From Rhodeus uyekii (Eukaryota > Chordata > Actinopteri > Cypriniformes > Acheilognathidae), in NCBI GenBank assembly GCA_037043235.1, contig JAWRVZ010000064.1:2830001-2894000 (forward strand): 64,000 nucleotides of DNA. The letters are read 5' to 3'. The notes under the pieces were generated by a model. That model was not told the origin of the DNA. It did no database searches and saw only the letters and a program-made list of their open reading frames with translations. The translations under genes and the position numbers were made by a program. This document shows, one piece after another, positions 9,443 to 20,060 of this stretch (position 1 is its first letter; each line of letters starts with the position of its first letter).

Positions 9443-12400
9443 ATGCAAGAGGAAACAACCGCCAGAGATTCACCCGCACCGAACCCCGGATCCATTTCGG
9501 AACTCACCCAAGCCGTTCAACAGGTGCTACATGCCATCTCCACCTCACCATCTGCCGCTGCCAGCCCCATGGCCCGACCGACACCTTTCTCCGGCGAGGC
9601 GGCGGAGTGCAGCGGATTTCTTCTGCAGTGCTCGCTGTATCTGGAAATGCAGAGCCGGCTTTTTGATTCTGAGCGCTCCAAGGTAGCTTTCATCATTTCG
9701 CTGCTATCTGGACGCGCACTTCAATGGGCCCAGGCCATCTGGGAAGCAGACGGTCAGTTAACCCAGTCCCTCGCGGCTTTCACCACTCACTTCCGGGAAG
9801 TGTTCGGACAAACTACCGGTCCACTATCCGTCTCTGATCAGCTGTTCCGCCTTCAGCAAGGAAATCAGTCCATCCATAATTACTCAGTACAATTCAGAAC
9901 CCTCGCGGCTGCCAGTGGATGGAACGAGACCGCGCTGCTTACTGCCTACCGACAAGGACTAAACCCGCAGTTACGGAGACATCTCGTTGTTTACGACGAC
10001 GCTGTGGGATTAGAGGCATTCATTCAACGTTCCATTCAGGTCGCCCAGAATCTCCGCGCATGTGACGCCACCCAACCCGAGCTGCACTTCCCGCCTCCGA
10101 CCAATGAGAGAAGCCCTCCAGCACCTGAACCGATGCAAGTTGACACTTACCGCTTATCTCCCGCGGAACGGGAGCGCCGAATCCGGATGCACCTCTGCCT
10201 ATACTGTGGTGGAGAGGGTCACTTGCGTCTCAACTGTCCGACCCGTCCACCACGCCCAGCGGTGAGTACCATCCAGCCCATACCTTCTGTATTAAATCTT
10301 GCCAGTACTGATGTTATCCTTAAGACCCCTTTCCTCTCTTTTCCAGCCAAAGCCCTGATGGATTCTGGCTCCGCAGGTAATTTCATTTCCGATCAGTTAC
10401 TCCATAAACTCCAACTACAGACTCACCCACTGCCACATCCATACCAAGCCCACTCCATTTTGGGAAAACCGCTGGGCCGCAGGTGCATTCGGTTCATTTC
10501 CTCCCCCGTAACCCTTCAGATCAACAACGTACATCATGAAGAGCTTCCCTTCTTGGTGCTGGAGGGTTCCACCTCGGATATTGTCCTGGGACGCCCGTGG
10601 TTGTCCATCCATTCACCCATGGTCGACTGGAAATCTGGAGAAGTCCTCAGATGGAGTTCATATTGTCGATCTCACTGCCTACGGTCCATAAAATCATCCA
10701 TGAAGAAAGGTGCACCTGCAGTAAACCTATCAGTTGCGACCACTTCTGTCAAGGATCCTAACTCACCATCAACACATCTTATACCACCGGAATACCGGGC
10801 GTTCCAGGACGTCTTCAGCAAACAGCTAGCGTCGGAACTTCCCCCCCATCGGCCATGGGATTGTGCCATAGATCTGCTGCCTGGAGCCACCTTTCCCCGA
10901 GGTCACGTCTATCCACTGTCCATCCCGGAACAACAGGCCATGGAGGAGTATGTCCAAGAGGCACTTAACCAGAAGTTCATTCGACCATCTACTTCCCCTG
11001 CCGCTTCAAGTTTCTTTTTTGTGTCTAAAAAGGACGGGGGGTTACGGCCTTGCATAGACTATCGCCATCTGAATTCCCTCACCATCAAATACCGTTATCC
11101 ACTTCCTCTGGTCCCTGCCGCCCTGGAACAGCTACGGGGAGCTCGCCTCTTCACTAAACTAGACCTGCGGAGTGCTTATAATCTCATCCGGATCCGAAAA
11201 GGAGATGAGTGGAAGACTGCCTTCATCACGCCAGCGGGTCACTACGAGTATCAAGTCATGCCCTTTGGCCTCGCCAATGCCCCGGCAGTCTTTCAAGGCT
11301 TTATGAATGAGATTTTCCGTGAGTTTCTTCATCGTTTTGTCGTCATTTACATTGATGATATCCTGATTTACTCCCGTAACCCGGCCGATCATCATCAGCA
11401 TGTCACACAGGTTCTCTCCAAACTACGTGAACATCGGCTATATCTGAAGATCGAAAAGTGCGAGTTCCACCGCAGCTCTATACACTTCCTGGGCTACATC
11501 ATTGACCAGAACGGCATTCAGATGGACCAGGGGAAGGTGAAGGCTGTAAGGGACTGGCCGCGACCCCAAACAGTTAAGGAATTACAACGTTTCCTGGGGT
11601 TCGCAAACTTTTATAGGAGGTTTATCAAGAATTACAGTACCATCTGCGCTCCCCTCACCTCCTTACTCCAGAAAGGGGTTAAGACGTTGACTTGGAATGA
11701 GAACGCCAACTCCGCCTTTGAAGCACTCAAGACAGCCTTTACCACTGCTCCTGCCCTGGTTCACCCAGATCCTGAACGTCCCTTTGTGGTTGAGGTAGAT
11801 GCTTCATGCACCGGGGTAGGGGCCGTCCTCTCTCAGCGGCAGGGTAACCCTCTCACACTCCATCCATGTGCCTATTTCTCCAAGAAGCTAACCCCAGCAG
11901 AGCAGAACTATGACATAGGAAATCGAGAACTGCTAGCTATTAAATTGGCTCTGGAGGAATGGAGACATTGGCTGGAGGGAGCAGCTCACCCTTTCCAAGT
12001 CATCACCGACCACCGTAACCTCCAATATCTCAGAGAAGCCAAGCGACTTAACCCCCGTCAAGCTCGTTGGGCTCTCTTCTTCACGCGGTTTGACTTCACT
12101 GTCACGTATCGACCTGGAGACAAGAATCAAAAGGCGGATGCACTTTCACGTCAGTTCACTCCCGAACCCTGCATCCAACCGCCTGAAACTATCCTCCCTC
12201 CAGCCATAATTGTCAGCCCTATCCAGTGGTCGCTGGACCAGCAGATCGCCGAGGCCACCCAACACGAACAAGCTCCGCCGGGGGTCCCGCAGGGACGTGT
12301 TTTTGTACCAGCAAGTCTCCGTCAGTCCCTCATGGATCAAGCGCACTCTTCTCCGGGCTCTGGACACCCAGGCAGCAGACAGACCCTCTCGCTCATCCAA

Positions 12401-13744
12401 CATCGTTACTGGTGGCCCGGTATGTCTCGAGATGTCTCCCATTTTGTAACCGCTTGCTCAGTCTGCGCCACCTCCAAGACGTCACGTCATCTGCCTGAAG
12501 GCAAATTGCTTCCCCTACCGGTCCCGCGTCGGCCATGGTCCCACCTAGGGATCGATTTCATGACTGACCTACCCCCTTCGGATGGATACACCTGCATCCT
12601 GGTAGTGGTTGACCGTTTCTCCAAAGCCTGCAAGTTAATACCCTTGAAAGGTCTCCCCACAGCGCTGGCTACCGCAGAGGCTCTGTTCCAACAGGTGTTT
12701 AGACACTTTGGTCTGCCCGAAGATATTGTATCGGACCGGGGTCCCCAGTTCATCTCGAGAGTATGGAGGTCCTTCTTCCGCCTTCTTGGAGTCACAGTGA
12801 GTCTCAGTTCCGGGTATCATCCACAATCCAATGGCCAGACTGAGCGGAAGATACAGGAGATCGGGAGGTATCTTAGAGCATACTGTGGTCGCCAGCAGGA
12901 CAGCTGGAACCGCTACCTCCCTTGGGCCGAATATGCCCAGAACTCACTCCGGCAAGATTCCACTCATATGACACCATTTCAATGTATCCTTGGTTTTCAG
13001 CCTCCCCTGTTTCCTTGGTCAGGTGAACCATCGGATGTTCCAGCTGTCAACCACTGGTTCCAGGAGAGCGAGAGGGTGTGGGACTCAGCTCATGTACATC
13101 TTCGACGGGCAGTGCGTAGACAGAAGGATCAGGCTGATCGTCGTCGACGATCCCCACCGAGATATCACCCGGGGCAACTTGTCTGGCTTTCCACCAGGGA
13201 CATCCGTCTGCGCCTGCCCTGTCGTAAGCTGAGTCCCCGTTTCATCGGACCTTTTAAGATCTTGCGGCAGATCAATGACGTTACCTACCGTCTTCAACTC
13301 CCTCCTCAATATCGGATTTCACCTTCTTTCCACGTGTCACTCCTCAAGCCATTTACTAAACCCCTCTCCTCTTCCTCCTCAGGATCTGATGCTGTAGCAG
13401 AACCTCCTCCTCCTGTGGACCCGGCAGGCCAGGACATCTATGCCGTGAACACCCTTCTGGACTCTCGACGGCGAGGCGGAGTTCTAGAGTATCTGGTGGA
13501 TTGGGAGGGGTTCGGCCCTGAAGAACGGTCCTGGGTACCTCGAGATGACATCCTCGACCCGGCCCTGCTCGAGGAGTTCCACACCAACCATCCGAATCGA
13601 CCGGCGCCTCGGGGCCGAGGCCGTCCTCGCCGTCGCCCGCTAGGGTCCGCTAGAGCGGCCCGTGGGGAGGGGGGTACTGTTACAGACTCAGCCACACCCT
13701 CTGCACCAATCTCATTCACACGCTCTCAATCTCCGGAATTCTAA
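9443..13744 (+). CDS. gag-pol: Gag-Pol polyprotein of the chromovirus
   Basis: A single 1433-residue frame, without a frameshift between Gag and Pol. The start chosen is the first ATG after the 5' LTR; the frame is also open upstream through the LTR, but that part would be an unlikely coding region. Visible in order: Gag capsid region; CCHC zinc knuckle [14 protein letters not shown] (from about residue 252); protease with DSG (about 307); reverse transcriptase with YIDD (about 636); RNase H with [10 protein letters not shown] (about 786) and TDHRNL; integrase HHCC zinc domain, then catalytic D (about 1038), SDRGPQF and NGQTERK; chromodomain at about 1333-1385 with YLVDWEGFG. The basic tail ends inside the 3' LTR. 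The capsid part resembles the family from which mammalian PEG10/RTL genes derive. All catalytic residues checked are present, so it may be active. Confidence 0.96.
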   Translation: MQEETTARDSPAPNPGSISELTQAVQQVLHAISTSPSAAASPMARPTPFSGEAAECSGFLLQCSLYLEMQSRLFDSERSKVAFIISLLSGRALQWAQAIWEADGQLTQSLAAFTTHFREVFGQTTGPLSVSDQLFRLQQGNQSIHNYSVQFRTLAAASGWNETALLTAYRQGLNPQLRRHLVVYDDAVGLEAFIQRSIQVAQNLRACDATQPELHFPPPTNERSPPAPEPMQVDTYRLSPAERERRIRMHLCLYCGGEGHLRLNCPTRPPRPAVSTIQPIPSVLNLASTDVILKTPFLSFPAKALMDSGSAGNFISDQLLHKLQLQTHPLPHPYQAHSILGKPLGRRCIRFISSPVTLQINNVHHEELPFLVLEGSTSDIVLGRPWLSIHSPMVDWKSGEVLRWSSYCRSHCLRSIKSSMKKGAPAVNLSVATTSVKDPNSPSTHLIPPEYRAFQDVFSKQLASELPPHRPWDCAIDLLPGATFPRGHVYPLSIPEQQAMEEYVQEALNQKFIRPSTSPAASSFFFVSKKDGGLRPCIDYRHLNSLTIKYRYPLPLVPAALEQLRGARLFTKLDLRSAYNLIRIRKGDEWKTAFITPAGHYEYQVMPFGLANAPAVFQGFMNEIFREFLHRFVVIYIDDILIYSRNPADHHQHVTQVLSKLREHRLYLKIEKCEFHRSSIHFLGYIIDQNGIQMDQGKVKAVRDWPRPQTVKELQRFLGFANFYRRFIKNYSTICAPLTSLLQKGVKTLTWNENANSAFEALKTAFTTAPALVHPDPERPFVVEVDASCTGVGAVLSQRQGNPLTLHPCAYFSKKLTPAEQNYDIGNRELLAIKLALEEWRHWLEGAAHPFQVITDHRNLQYLREAKRLNPRQARWALFFTRFDFTVTYRPGDKNQKADALSRQFTPEPCIQPPETILPPAIIVSPIQWSLDQQIAEATQHEQAPPGVPQGRVFVPASLRQSLMDQAHSSPGSGHPGSRQTLSLIQHRYWWPGMSRDVSHFVTACSVCATSKTSRHLPEGKLLPLPVPRRPWSHLGIDFMTDLPPSDGYTCILVVVDRFSKACKLIPLKGLPTALATAEALFQQVFRHFGLPEDIVSDRGPQFISRVWRSFFRLLGVTVSLSSGYHPQSNGQTERKIQEIGRYLRAYCGRQQDSWNRYLPWAEYAQNSLRQDSTHMTPFQCILGFQPPLFPWSGEPSDVPAVNHWFQESERVWDSAHVHLRRAVRRQKDQADRRRRSPPRYHPGQLVWLSTRDIRLRLPCRKLSPRFIGPFKILRQINDVTYRLQLPPQYRISPSFHVSLLKPFTKPLSSSSSGSDAVAEPPPPVDPAGQDIYAVNTLLDSRRRGGVLEYLVDWEGFGPEERSWVPRDDILDPALLEEFHTNHPNRPAPRGRGRPRRRPLGSARAARGEGGTVTDSATPSAPISFTRSQSPEF

Positions 13745-13996
13745 ACACCTGGCACTCATCAATGACTCTATTTAACCAGCATTCACCCAGTATCCTGTGT
13801 CTGGTCTCGTCTACCGAACCTAGACTGCTGTTTAGCACACTACTACGCCTGAGTGTAATATTTCCTTCCGTGTTCCCCGTTGTCCTCGCCAACTTGAATC
13901 TGTCTGCAAACTTCCATTGCCTGTTTTGTGAGATCTGCTACCTCTCATTAAAACCACTGTCTACCACGTCTGAGTTCTGCCTGTTGTGTTGTGACA
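13678..13996 (+). repeat. 3' LTR of the chromovirus
   Basis: Same 319 bp as the 5' LTR. It supplies the last 22 codons and stop (TAA at 13742-13744) of the polyprotein frame. Confidence 0.95.
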
Positions 13997-14430
13997 CTGT
14001 CGAACACAAGTTGACAGGGTTGGAAGAATTATGAAGTGGGCTCTTCTGAGACTGCTGCGAGGTTGACAGAAAAGCCCCCTGAGAGACTCGATGGGAGATG
14101 GGTACCATAATATTGATGTGTTGCCTACTTATTTGAGTGAAGAGCTGGCTTTAAAGTGTTTTTGGGCTGCTCCTGCTCAGCAGACCCCATGAGACCTGAG
14201 AGAGGCAGGGAAGGGATATTGGAACGCCACTGCTGTTTGGAGGCTTCCTGAAAAGTTATCCTCCTTATCTTCCAAAAGGTATCTTCCTTGCCCAGTTATC
14301 CTAGCATTGCTGGTATAAATGGACCTGTCAATGCGGCTAAAGACGTGCCTGGCCTGGCCTGGCCCCTCATCTGGCAGTCTGAATTCCTCTTTCCGAAATT
14401 GAGGCATGCGCTGCAGTTACTTCCACTCCA

Positions 14431-15549
14431 GCAGAATCATTGGTGCTGCAGCTATCCAGTTCTGAGCAAAAGAGATTATTGTAGTTTACATGTTTTCAGG
14501 TAAACAAATATAGTATAGGTAAATAATAAAGTTATGAAACTTTGCCCTTAGCCAAATCGATTTCTTCTGGAACAAGTAATAGTTGAATAAGACAAAAACT
14601 TACCCATTTTATATACCCAAAATTAATTATACCTCATGCTTAAACTCTATCTACATAACAGCCAGGAGCAAATTCCCAAAGGATTGGCCGAGAAAAAGCT
14701 GTGGATGTATCTCTGTGGATACATGAGCACTGAACGTCTGCTGAAGGTATAATATATATTATAAACCATATAAACATATATAATTTATGAAATGTAAAAT
14801 ACTTTATTCATGGATGTAGTTTTCTGTTTATTACTGTTAAACTGATTTGAAACAATTTGTATACTGTGAATAAATGTGATGACTATATGAACACATAAGA
14901 AATTTAAATAATTTTAGTGATGTTATATAATATAAATAATATTGTTTTAATAATATAAATATATCATATGAAATATAGAGGTGAAATGTGACTATGTTTG
15001 ACCAAAGACAGATACTTATCAATGAGATGACGAAGCAGTGCACAGAAATACTGTTAGAAATATACATAGAGCAATCAAATCAGACAGTGCCAGACAAAAC
15101 ACAGCAAGTGCACCGGCATTGCTTGAATGCATTAGCAGGGTCCATATGAAAGAGAAAAAAAACCTCATTACTTCTTACTGATGTAACAGCGAAGAATAAT
15201 GTGGTTGGGCACAGCAGGAAAAGCGGGAGACAATGTTTTATTTTCTACTAACAGTAGGGAAAGGTAGATGTCTTACTGGGCCTCTTTGAACACTATGGCA
15301 GAACAAATGAGGGTGTAAAGGAGCTGCAATATTACAGAAAGGAATTGCCCATTATAAAACGATTTTTCCACTATTCTCTACTCTCCCAATGAGTCCAGTG
15401 CAAAAGTAATGACTCCGATCAGATGTGCGGAGACTTGGAATAACCTGAGATGATGCTGGTCTTTCATACTGTTCAGATAGACTACAGATATATGGACTGC
15501 ACCACCAGCAAAACCTCCTTTAGTTGTTATCCCTACATCAAGAATTCAC
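14431..15549. other. Unassigned AT-rich sequence
   Basis: No recognised coding region or repeat. Strongly AT-rich between 14740 and 15000. Confidence 0.4.
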
Positions 15550-15720
15550 TATTGAACAAAAACATAACATCAACATTTACATATCTGAATTTTTCAGAAA
15601 CGCATCCAATACAACATACTGTACATTGCATTGAAGGCATGTATTTATGTATGACAGTGCATTCCTTGTGAATCGAACCCAAGACCACCGTATCACAAAG
15701 CAGCATGCTGTATTGTTAGA
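15550..15720 (-). repeat. Diverged tRNA-derived SINE
   Basis: The minus strand shows GGGTTCGATTC, a B-box-like element, followed by a body with CTTCAATGCAATGTACAGTA, parallel to the SINE at 1483-1640. The A box is poorly preserved. Confidence 0.5.
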
Positions 15721-16399
15721 ATTACAGAAAAGTGTATTCAAACAAAGTCATGTCATACATATGCCGTTCGTTCCAAGTTCTTTCTTAGAAAAGAATAGAA
15801 GAACATCGTAGTTAAAAAGCATTGATGTTGTATCCATCTTTGAAGTCTTCTTCATTTTCCAAACAAGCTTCAAAATCTCCAAATGTCTGAATTACTCATT
15901 TTCAAAAGTACAGGGAACTGGCTTACATTAAAGTCAATTTGCATTCATCACATCCAATCACAGAAAGCACATTTGTTTTTGTTTGTTATAAAACAGATCA
16001 TTTTTCTTTGTCTAACACAAGAGCATCTGGCTCATGGCCAGGAGTGTTATGACTTTTTAAACACGAGGTGCACCAAGAGGTTTTTAAAATGCTTTTTTTT
16101 GTAATCTGTCTTTTAATTATGTATGTCATGAAATGCTGTGACTTTTGAAGATAAAAAAAGAGAAATCTAAAAGTTTTAGTGTTTAATTTAAATAAACCAT
16201 TTATGGGTCACTGCTACTTTAATTTCAGAAATTTTATTAAGATCTCTTTTCCACATCTTCACACATCATCTGAAATGGATAGGTCTGTTTATAAAAGCTT
16301 ACTCGGATTTTAACTTTTCCAAGATTTCATGATTTACCCATATTCTAAAAAGTGCAGAGATTTCCTGTGTGTATGTTCCTGTGTGTATGTTTCCTGACA
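15721..16399. other. Unassigned sequence
   Basis: No recognised gene or element; only short open frames. Confidence 0.4.
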
Positions 16400-16690
16400 G
16401 ATTTCCTGTGTGTATGTTCACATTTTCAGATGGGATTTTCCCCACGTCACAGTCTTGTTGCGTTTCTTACATCCGGGTCCTTCTGTGTCTTCTAGATTGT
16501 TAAACACCTGTCTCGTTGATCACTTCCCAAGTTGCGTCAGCTGTGTGTCGTTTCATGTTCAGTATAAATACCCTCCTGTGTTCCTGAGTCCTTGACGGTA
16601 ATTGTAGTGTTTTATGGATGTCTTGCGTGTGGATACCCTCCGTGGTCTGCGCCGCATCGCACACCAGCAACACCAGCATAACACTCCATT
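16400..16690 (+). repeat. Possible LTR fragment
   Basis: A GC-richer island in AT-rich surroundings with a TATA-like GTATAAATACC at about 16562 and downstream T-rich sequence. Phrases such as GTTAAACACCTGTCTCG and GATCACTTCCC resemble fish Ty3/gypsy LTR sequence. No second end or target duplication was found. Confidence 0.35.
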
Positions 16691-17194
16691 ATTCTTGGCA
16701 AAATTTTGCAATGCAAAGGCAAAAGGCTGTAACTTTGTTTTTGGTCAAAAATTTGTTTTAGAACATTCAAGACCATCATATGGATAGATATCTTAAGTAA
16801 ATTTCATTACTTTTTCAACAAACAAAAAAATCCACGAAAAACTAAGGCAGAACACCGTAACATCAGTTACCGGTCTTTGACTTTGTATTGGAGCACTCAA
16901 ATTGAGTTCTGTTACTGCATGTTACTGTGCATGCTTGGAGTTACAGTATTCTGCCTGTTTTATTGCCAATTAAAGTTTACATCATTTAAATTGTGGTGTA
17001 GTCAGTAGACAATCTGTCATTGAAGCACTTCTAAAACACACTATATCTAAATAAAAGTGTAGAAAAAAAAAACAAATATTGTTGATTAGTTGTTTTTACT
17101 AATAGTGTTTAAGGATGACCCATTGCTCTCAAGGGAAAATCATTGTTGAAATGGCCTTGAAATGCAGACATCAAAGCCAAAGACATTGCATACC
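16691..17194. other. Unassigned sequence
   Basis: AT-rich, with no recognisable gene or repeat boundary. Confidence 0.4.
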
Positions 17195-17410
17195 CAGTAA
17201 ACACAGAACGTTCCCCTAACGTTCACATTCGTTTATTTTTTGGGGAACCAAATAAGAACATTCTGGGAACGTTCTCTATTGGTAATTTTTTTGGGATAAT
17301 TTTGAAACTTATAGATAACCTGTAGGGAACGTTCTGAGAAAGTTATTTTTTGGCTTAATTTTGAAACTTATAGAGAACGTTCCCAGAACATTTCCTGCTG
17401 GTTATTTTTT
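17195..17410. repeat. Mobile minisatellite, locus 1
   Basis: Tandem imperfect units of about 50-60 bp with the recurring parts TTATTTTTTGG, AATTTTGAAACTTATAGA and GAACGTTC. The edge sequence CCAGTAAACACAGAACG is the same as at locus 2 (39635). Related units are found at 56410-56515 and 57375-57525. Confidence 0.85.
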
Positions 17411-17439
17411 TATGCAAATGACGAAACAACTGACGATTT

Positions 17440-17600
17440 GAATCCGGTTAGATGTGCAAGTCGTTGCTCCTCCGTGAGACACGAGACACCGGTGGCTTGC
17501 AGTTGACGCTCATTATCAATCCCGCCATCGGCTCTCGTGACGCTCTCACGGGCCCTTGACCCCGCCCCGCCACACAGTGCTAATGCTGATATGATGCAAA
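17440..17600. repeat. Interspersed repeat shared with 52790-52915
   Basis: Contains CCGTGAGACACGAGACACCG, CTCGTGACGCTCTCACGG and CCCTTGACCCCGCC, which match CCGTGAGACTCAAGACCG, CTTGTGACGCTCCCACGG and CCCTCGACCCTGCC at 52807-52897 in the same order. The family is not identified. Confidence 0.6.
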
Positions 17601-17666
17601 CCGTGAGCTCATCAACAATTGTCACTAACTTTATGTACAGTCTTTTTTATTCTATTTAAAAAATTA

Positions 17667-18512
17667 CAGTCGAGTCCACTTGTATAGACCTCGGTTAACT
17701 CACCAACCCTATTTTGTTGACATTATTGAAGTGGAACCGCCAAACTCCATTTTGTCTTAGCATTTTCTTATCGGTTATGTTGATTATTTTATGTCGCCGA
17801 ACCCTAATATCTCGAGCACGAAAGTGGGACAAATTTGCTACTTTACATGGTTATCTAATGATCGTGACTAATTATCGTACCTAGTACACTGCGCATGCGC
17901 TGAGTTTGTGTTGCACGTGGATCATGGTCCGTATTGTTGCTCACTCCAGTAATGCTTCACTCGCAGTACCGCCTAGCCGCAGAAGAACTTGCGGAAGTGG
18001 CGGAAAAATCAAGCCTTGCAGATGCTATCTTGGAAGAGGAGGCGCAGGAGTTAGCATCACTGTCCAGGAATTAAAGATGTCCTTACTGATAGAAGCTCAG
18101 CATTTGTTTTCAAGCAGACCGTTAAAGGCAAAAAGCAACAAAACATTTTAGAGTTTGTAAAGAAACCATAGTAACCGCGTGTACAATACTATTCAGAACT
18201 GCGTTTGAGCGAAATTACTGTTATGAGCGCATGTGTTTATGTGTGTTACATCTGTTTGCACTGTGAGCGAAATTGTGTTTGCAATGTTGGAGAATGTAAT
18301 TAAAGGTTTGTATCGAGAATCGAAGGTGTTTTTATTGTATACTGGTAAATCTCTACTGACAGTTGGTGCACATATGCCTTTTGTTGTTAGCAAACATATG
18401 CAGTGTTTTATATCATTCTTATCACTTCATCAAATAAATTGTTATATTGGCTTTTGGTTATCTCGATCATAGTTTATCTTGATGCCTTTTTCGACACAAC
18501 CGGATTAAACTG
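17667..18512 (+). mobile_element. Tigger/pogo-like DNA transposon remnant, 846 bp
   Basis: The segment is flanked by TA and has diverged inverted ends (CAGTCGAGTCCACTTGT on the left, and CAGTTTAATCCGGTTGT read from the right). Inside, broken frames resemble the C-terminal part of a pogo-type transposase. The inverted ends match only in part, so the boundary call is moderate. Confidence 0.5.
17953..18169 (+). pseudogene. Pogo/Tigger-type transposase C-terminal remnant
   Basis: One frame reads LAAEELAEVAEKSSLADAIL and EEEAQELASLSRN then a stop. A second frame continues AFVFKQTVKGKKQQNILEFV followed by KKP and a stop. An acidic helix followed by a short tail ending in a hydrophobic EFV motif is typical of the C terminus of these transposases. 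A frameshift separates the two parts. The assignment rests on this pattern only. Confidence 0.45.
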
Positions 18513-18605
18513 TACATATTTTTATTCAGCAAGTCTGCATTACATAGGTCAAGCATAACGTCTCGGGTTACGTATGTAACCCTGGTTCCCTGAGGGGAAC
18601 GAGAC

Positions 18606-18763
18606 GCTGTGTCGAAGCACTAGGGGAAATAGCCTTGCGTGAGTCACGTGAAGATCTATGCAACCAATGAGAAACGAACGCGTGTGAATGCGTCACTGCC
18701 GGCCGCAGCCGGTGACGTCATGAGGCAGAGCATAAAGCGCGTCTGAAACCGGGGCGCGTCAGC
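18606..18763. repeat. DIRS inverted terminal repeat, left (3' end of the element)
   Basis: Reverse complement of 23090-23247 apart from one base (G here, A in the other arm after GAAACCGGG). The outer extension 18557-18605 is not shared with the right arm; it is copied instead, inverted, in the internal complementary region. Confidence 0.93.
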
Positions 18764-18809
18764 CATGAATGCCTGAAGCGGGCCCGGAGGCGCCAGGAGC
18801 TGAGGCCAA

Positions 18810-18907
18810 GACACAGCGTCTCGTTCCCCTCAGGGAACCAGGGTTACATACGTAACCCGAGACGTTCCCTTTCTGGGAACTCGAGCTGTGTCGAAGCACT
18901 AGGGGAA
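18810..18907. repeat. DIRS internal complementary region
   Basis: Bases 18810-18866 are the reverse complement of 18557-18613 (left end). Bases 18864-18907 are the reverse complement of 23225-23268 (right end). The two parts share GTT at 18864-18866. In DIRS elements this region is thought to act as template for closing a circular DNA, and here it preserves the exact circle junction. Confidence 0.9.
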
Positions 18908-18957
18908 CGCTATGCCAACGCCACCTCAGCGACGTCAGCATCCGGGTGTGTCCCAGC

Positions 18958-20060
18958 TCACTGAGAGAGCACCCTGGTTCCCGGGGCGGCATCGAGGTCT
19001 AGCTGGTAGAACCTCATGAATGTGTGCGGTGAGGACCAGCCGGCCGCAGCACAAACATCAGACAAGGCGACTCCGGAGAGGAGAGCCTTGGATGCTGCCA
19101 TGCTCCTAGTGGAGTGGGCTCAGACCCTCAAAGGAGAAGCATGTCCGGCCGACTCGTAAGCTAGACAGATAGCCTCGACTATCCACCTGCTTAGTGTTTG
19201 CTTAGAAGCTGGAGCCCCCTTAGGGGTCCTAAAGCCAACGCAAACGAACAGTTGGTTCAACCTACGCCAAGTGGCAGTCTTGGAACGTAAGCGTCCAGTG
19301 CTCGCACTGGACAGACCTTGTTCTTGCTCCTGCTCATGATCATCAAATGGGGGAGGGCAGAAGGCCTGCAGCATGATAGACCGAGCCACCTCAGTGGGAA
19401 CCTTGGGGATATAGCCTGGCCTCGGGTGGAGAAATGCCTTTCCCATCCCGGGCGCAAACTGAAGACATGAAGGGGCCACTAAGAGGGCCTGAAGATCCCC
19501 GACCCTCTTGAGCGAGGCGATTGCCAGCAAAAGAAGGGTCTAAAGAGAGAGGTACTTAATAGAGATTCCTCTAAAGGTTCAAGGGGCGGCTGGGACAGGC
19601 CTAGGAGTACCACGGACAAGTCCCAAGCCGGCACCCTGGTCTGTGCCGCAGGTCTCAGCCTTAGTGTACCACGGAGGAAACGAGTGACTAGGGGGTCCCT
19701 GCCCAAGGGTACCCCACCCAGAGGTACGTGGCAAGCCGCTATAGCAGCCACGTAGACCTTCAAGGTGGAGGGGGACAGCCCTGCCACAAATCTTTCTTGC
19801 AGGAACTCCAGTACTTTGCCAACTTGACAGGTTACTGGGTTCACCTGCCTTTCACTACACCAAGAAGTGAAGAGCTTCCACTTCAGGGCGTAGAGTTTCC
19901 TCGTGGAGGGAGCTCTGGACTGAAGGATGGTCTCAACAACCTCGGCTGAGAGACCGGCCTCTATGAGCTGGGCCCCCTCAGGGGCCAGACCCACAGTTTC
20001 CCAGAACTCCCGGGAGCAGAGTGATGGGAGGAAAAAGCGTACAGGCGTAGCCTCGGCCAC
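18958..20060 (-). pseudogene. Broken DIRS tyrosine recombinase
   Basis: The N-terminal half (20060 to about 19545) is alpha-helical in look, with SAEVVETILQSRAPSTRKLY and KVLEFLQERFVAGLSPSTLK, as in the core-binding domain of DIRS recombinases. A one-base frameshift near 19545 leads into the catalytic part: KRVGDLQALLV carries the first catalytic Arg, HSTR at 19105-19116 is the HxxR box, and WSSPHTFMRFYQLDL has the tyrosine codon at 19006-19008. A TGA at 19120-19122, just before HSTR, would be CGA before a CpG-type change. The frame closes at 18958. The enzyme would join the circular intermediate to target DNA; this copy cannot make it whole. Confidence 0.9.

Larger units (their letters stand above)
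9107..13996 (+). mobile_element. Intact Ty3/gypsy chromovirus (sushi-like), full length 4890 bp
   Basis: Two 319-bp LTRs (9107-9425 and 13678-13996) that I read as identical flank one long gag-pol frame. The 5-bp sequence CTGTC is present on both sides (9102-9106 and 13997-14001) as target duplication. A polypurine tract (GGGGAGGGGGGTAC, 13664-13677) sits directly before the 3' LTR. Identical LTRs and an uninterrupted frame indicate a recent insertion, here into old DIRS sequence. The domain order and the C-terminal chromodomain place it among vertebrate Tf1/sushi-type chromoviruses. Confidence 0.96.
6610..14430 (-). mobile_element. Old DIRS element, minus orientation, split by two later insertions
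   Basis: Parts in order: terminal repeat (6610-6800), internal complementary region (6840-6950), recombinase remnant (7020-7200), a shared internal region (7240-7790), LTR-type insertion (about 7830-8770), RT N-terminal/Gag region (8770-9101), an intact gypsy element (9107-13996), and more Gag region (14002-14430). The segments line up in the same order with 18557-22200 of the better preserved copy, for example TTGATGGCCCATTTCCCCAG at 8875 against CCGATGGCCCCTTTCGCCAG at 21104. All frames are broken. Like the younger copy, it has no reverse transcriptase palm in the internal region. Confidence 0.75.

Noticed and set aside
12146..12826. Long minus-strand frames inside the chromovirus
   Set aside because: They lie opposite the integrase-coding region and follow its codon pattern; no independent domain.
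13438..13719. Arg/Pro-rich frame on the minus strand
   Set aside because: Complement of the chromodomain and basic tail of Gag-Pol.
17195..17410. CRISPR-like array
   Set aside because: Units are imperfect, lack uniform spacers and lie in eukaryotic repeat context; it is a minisatellite.
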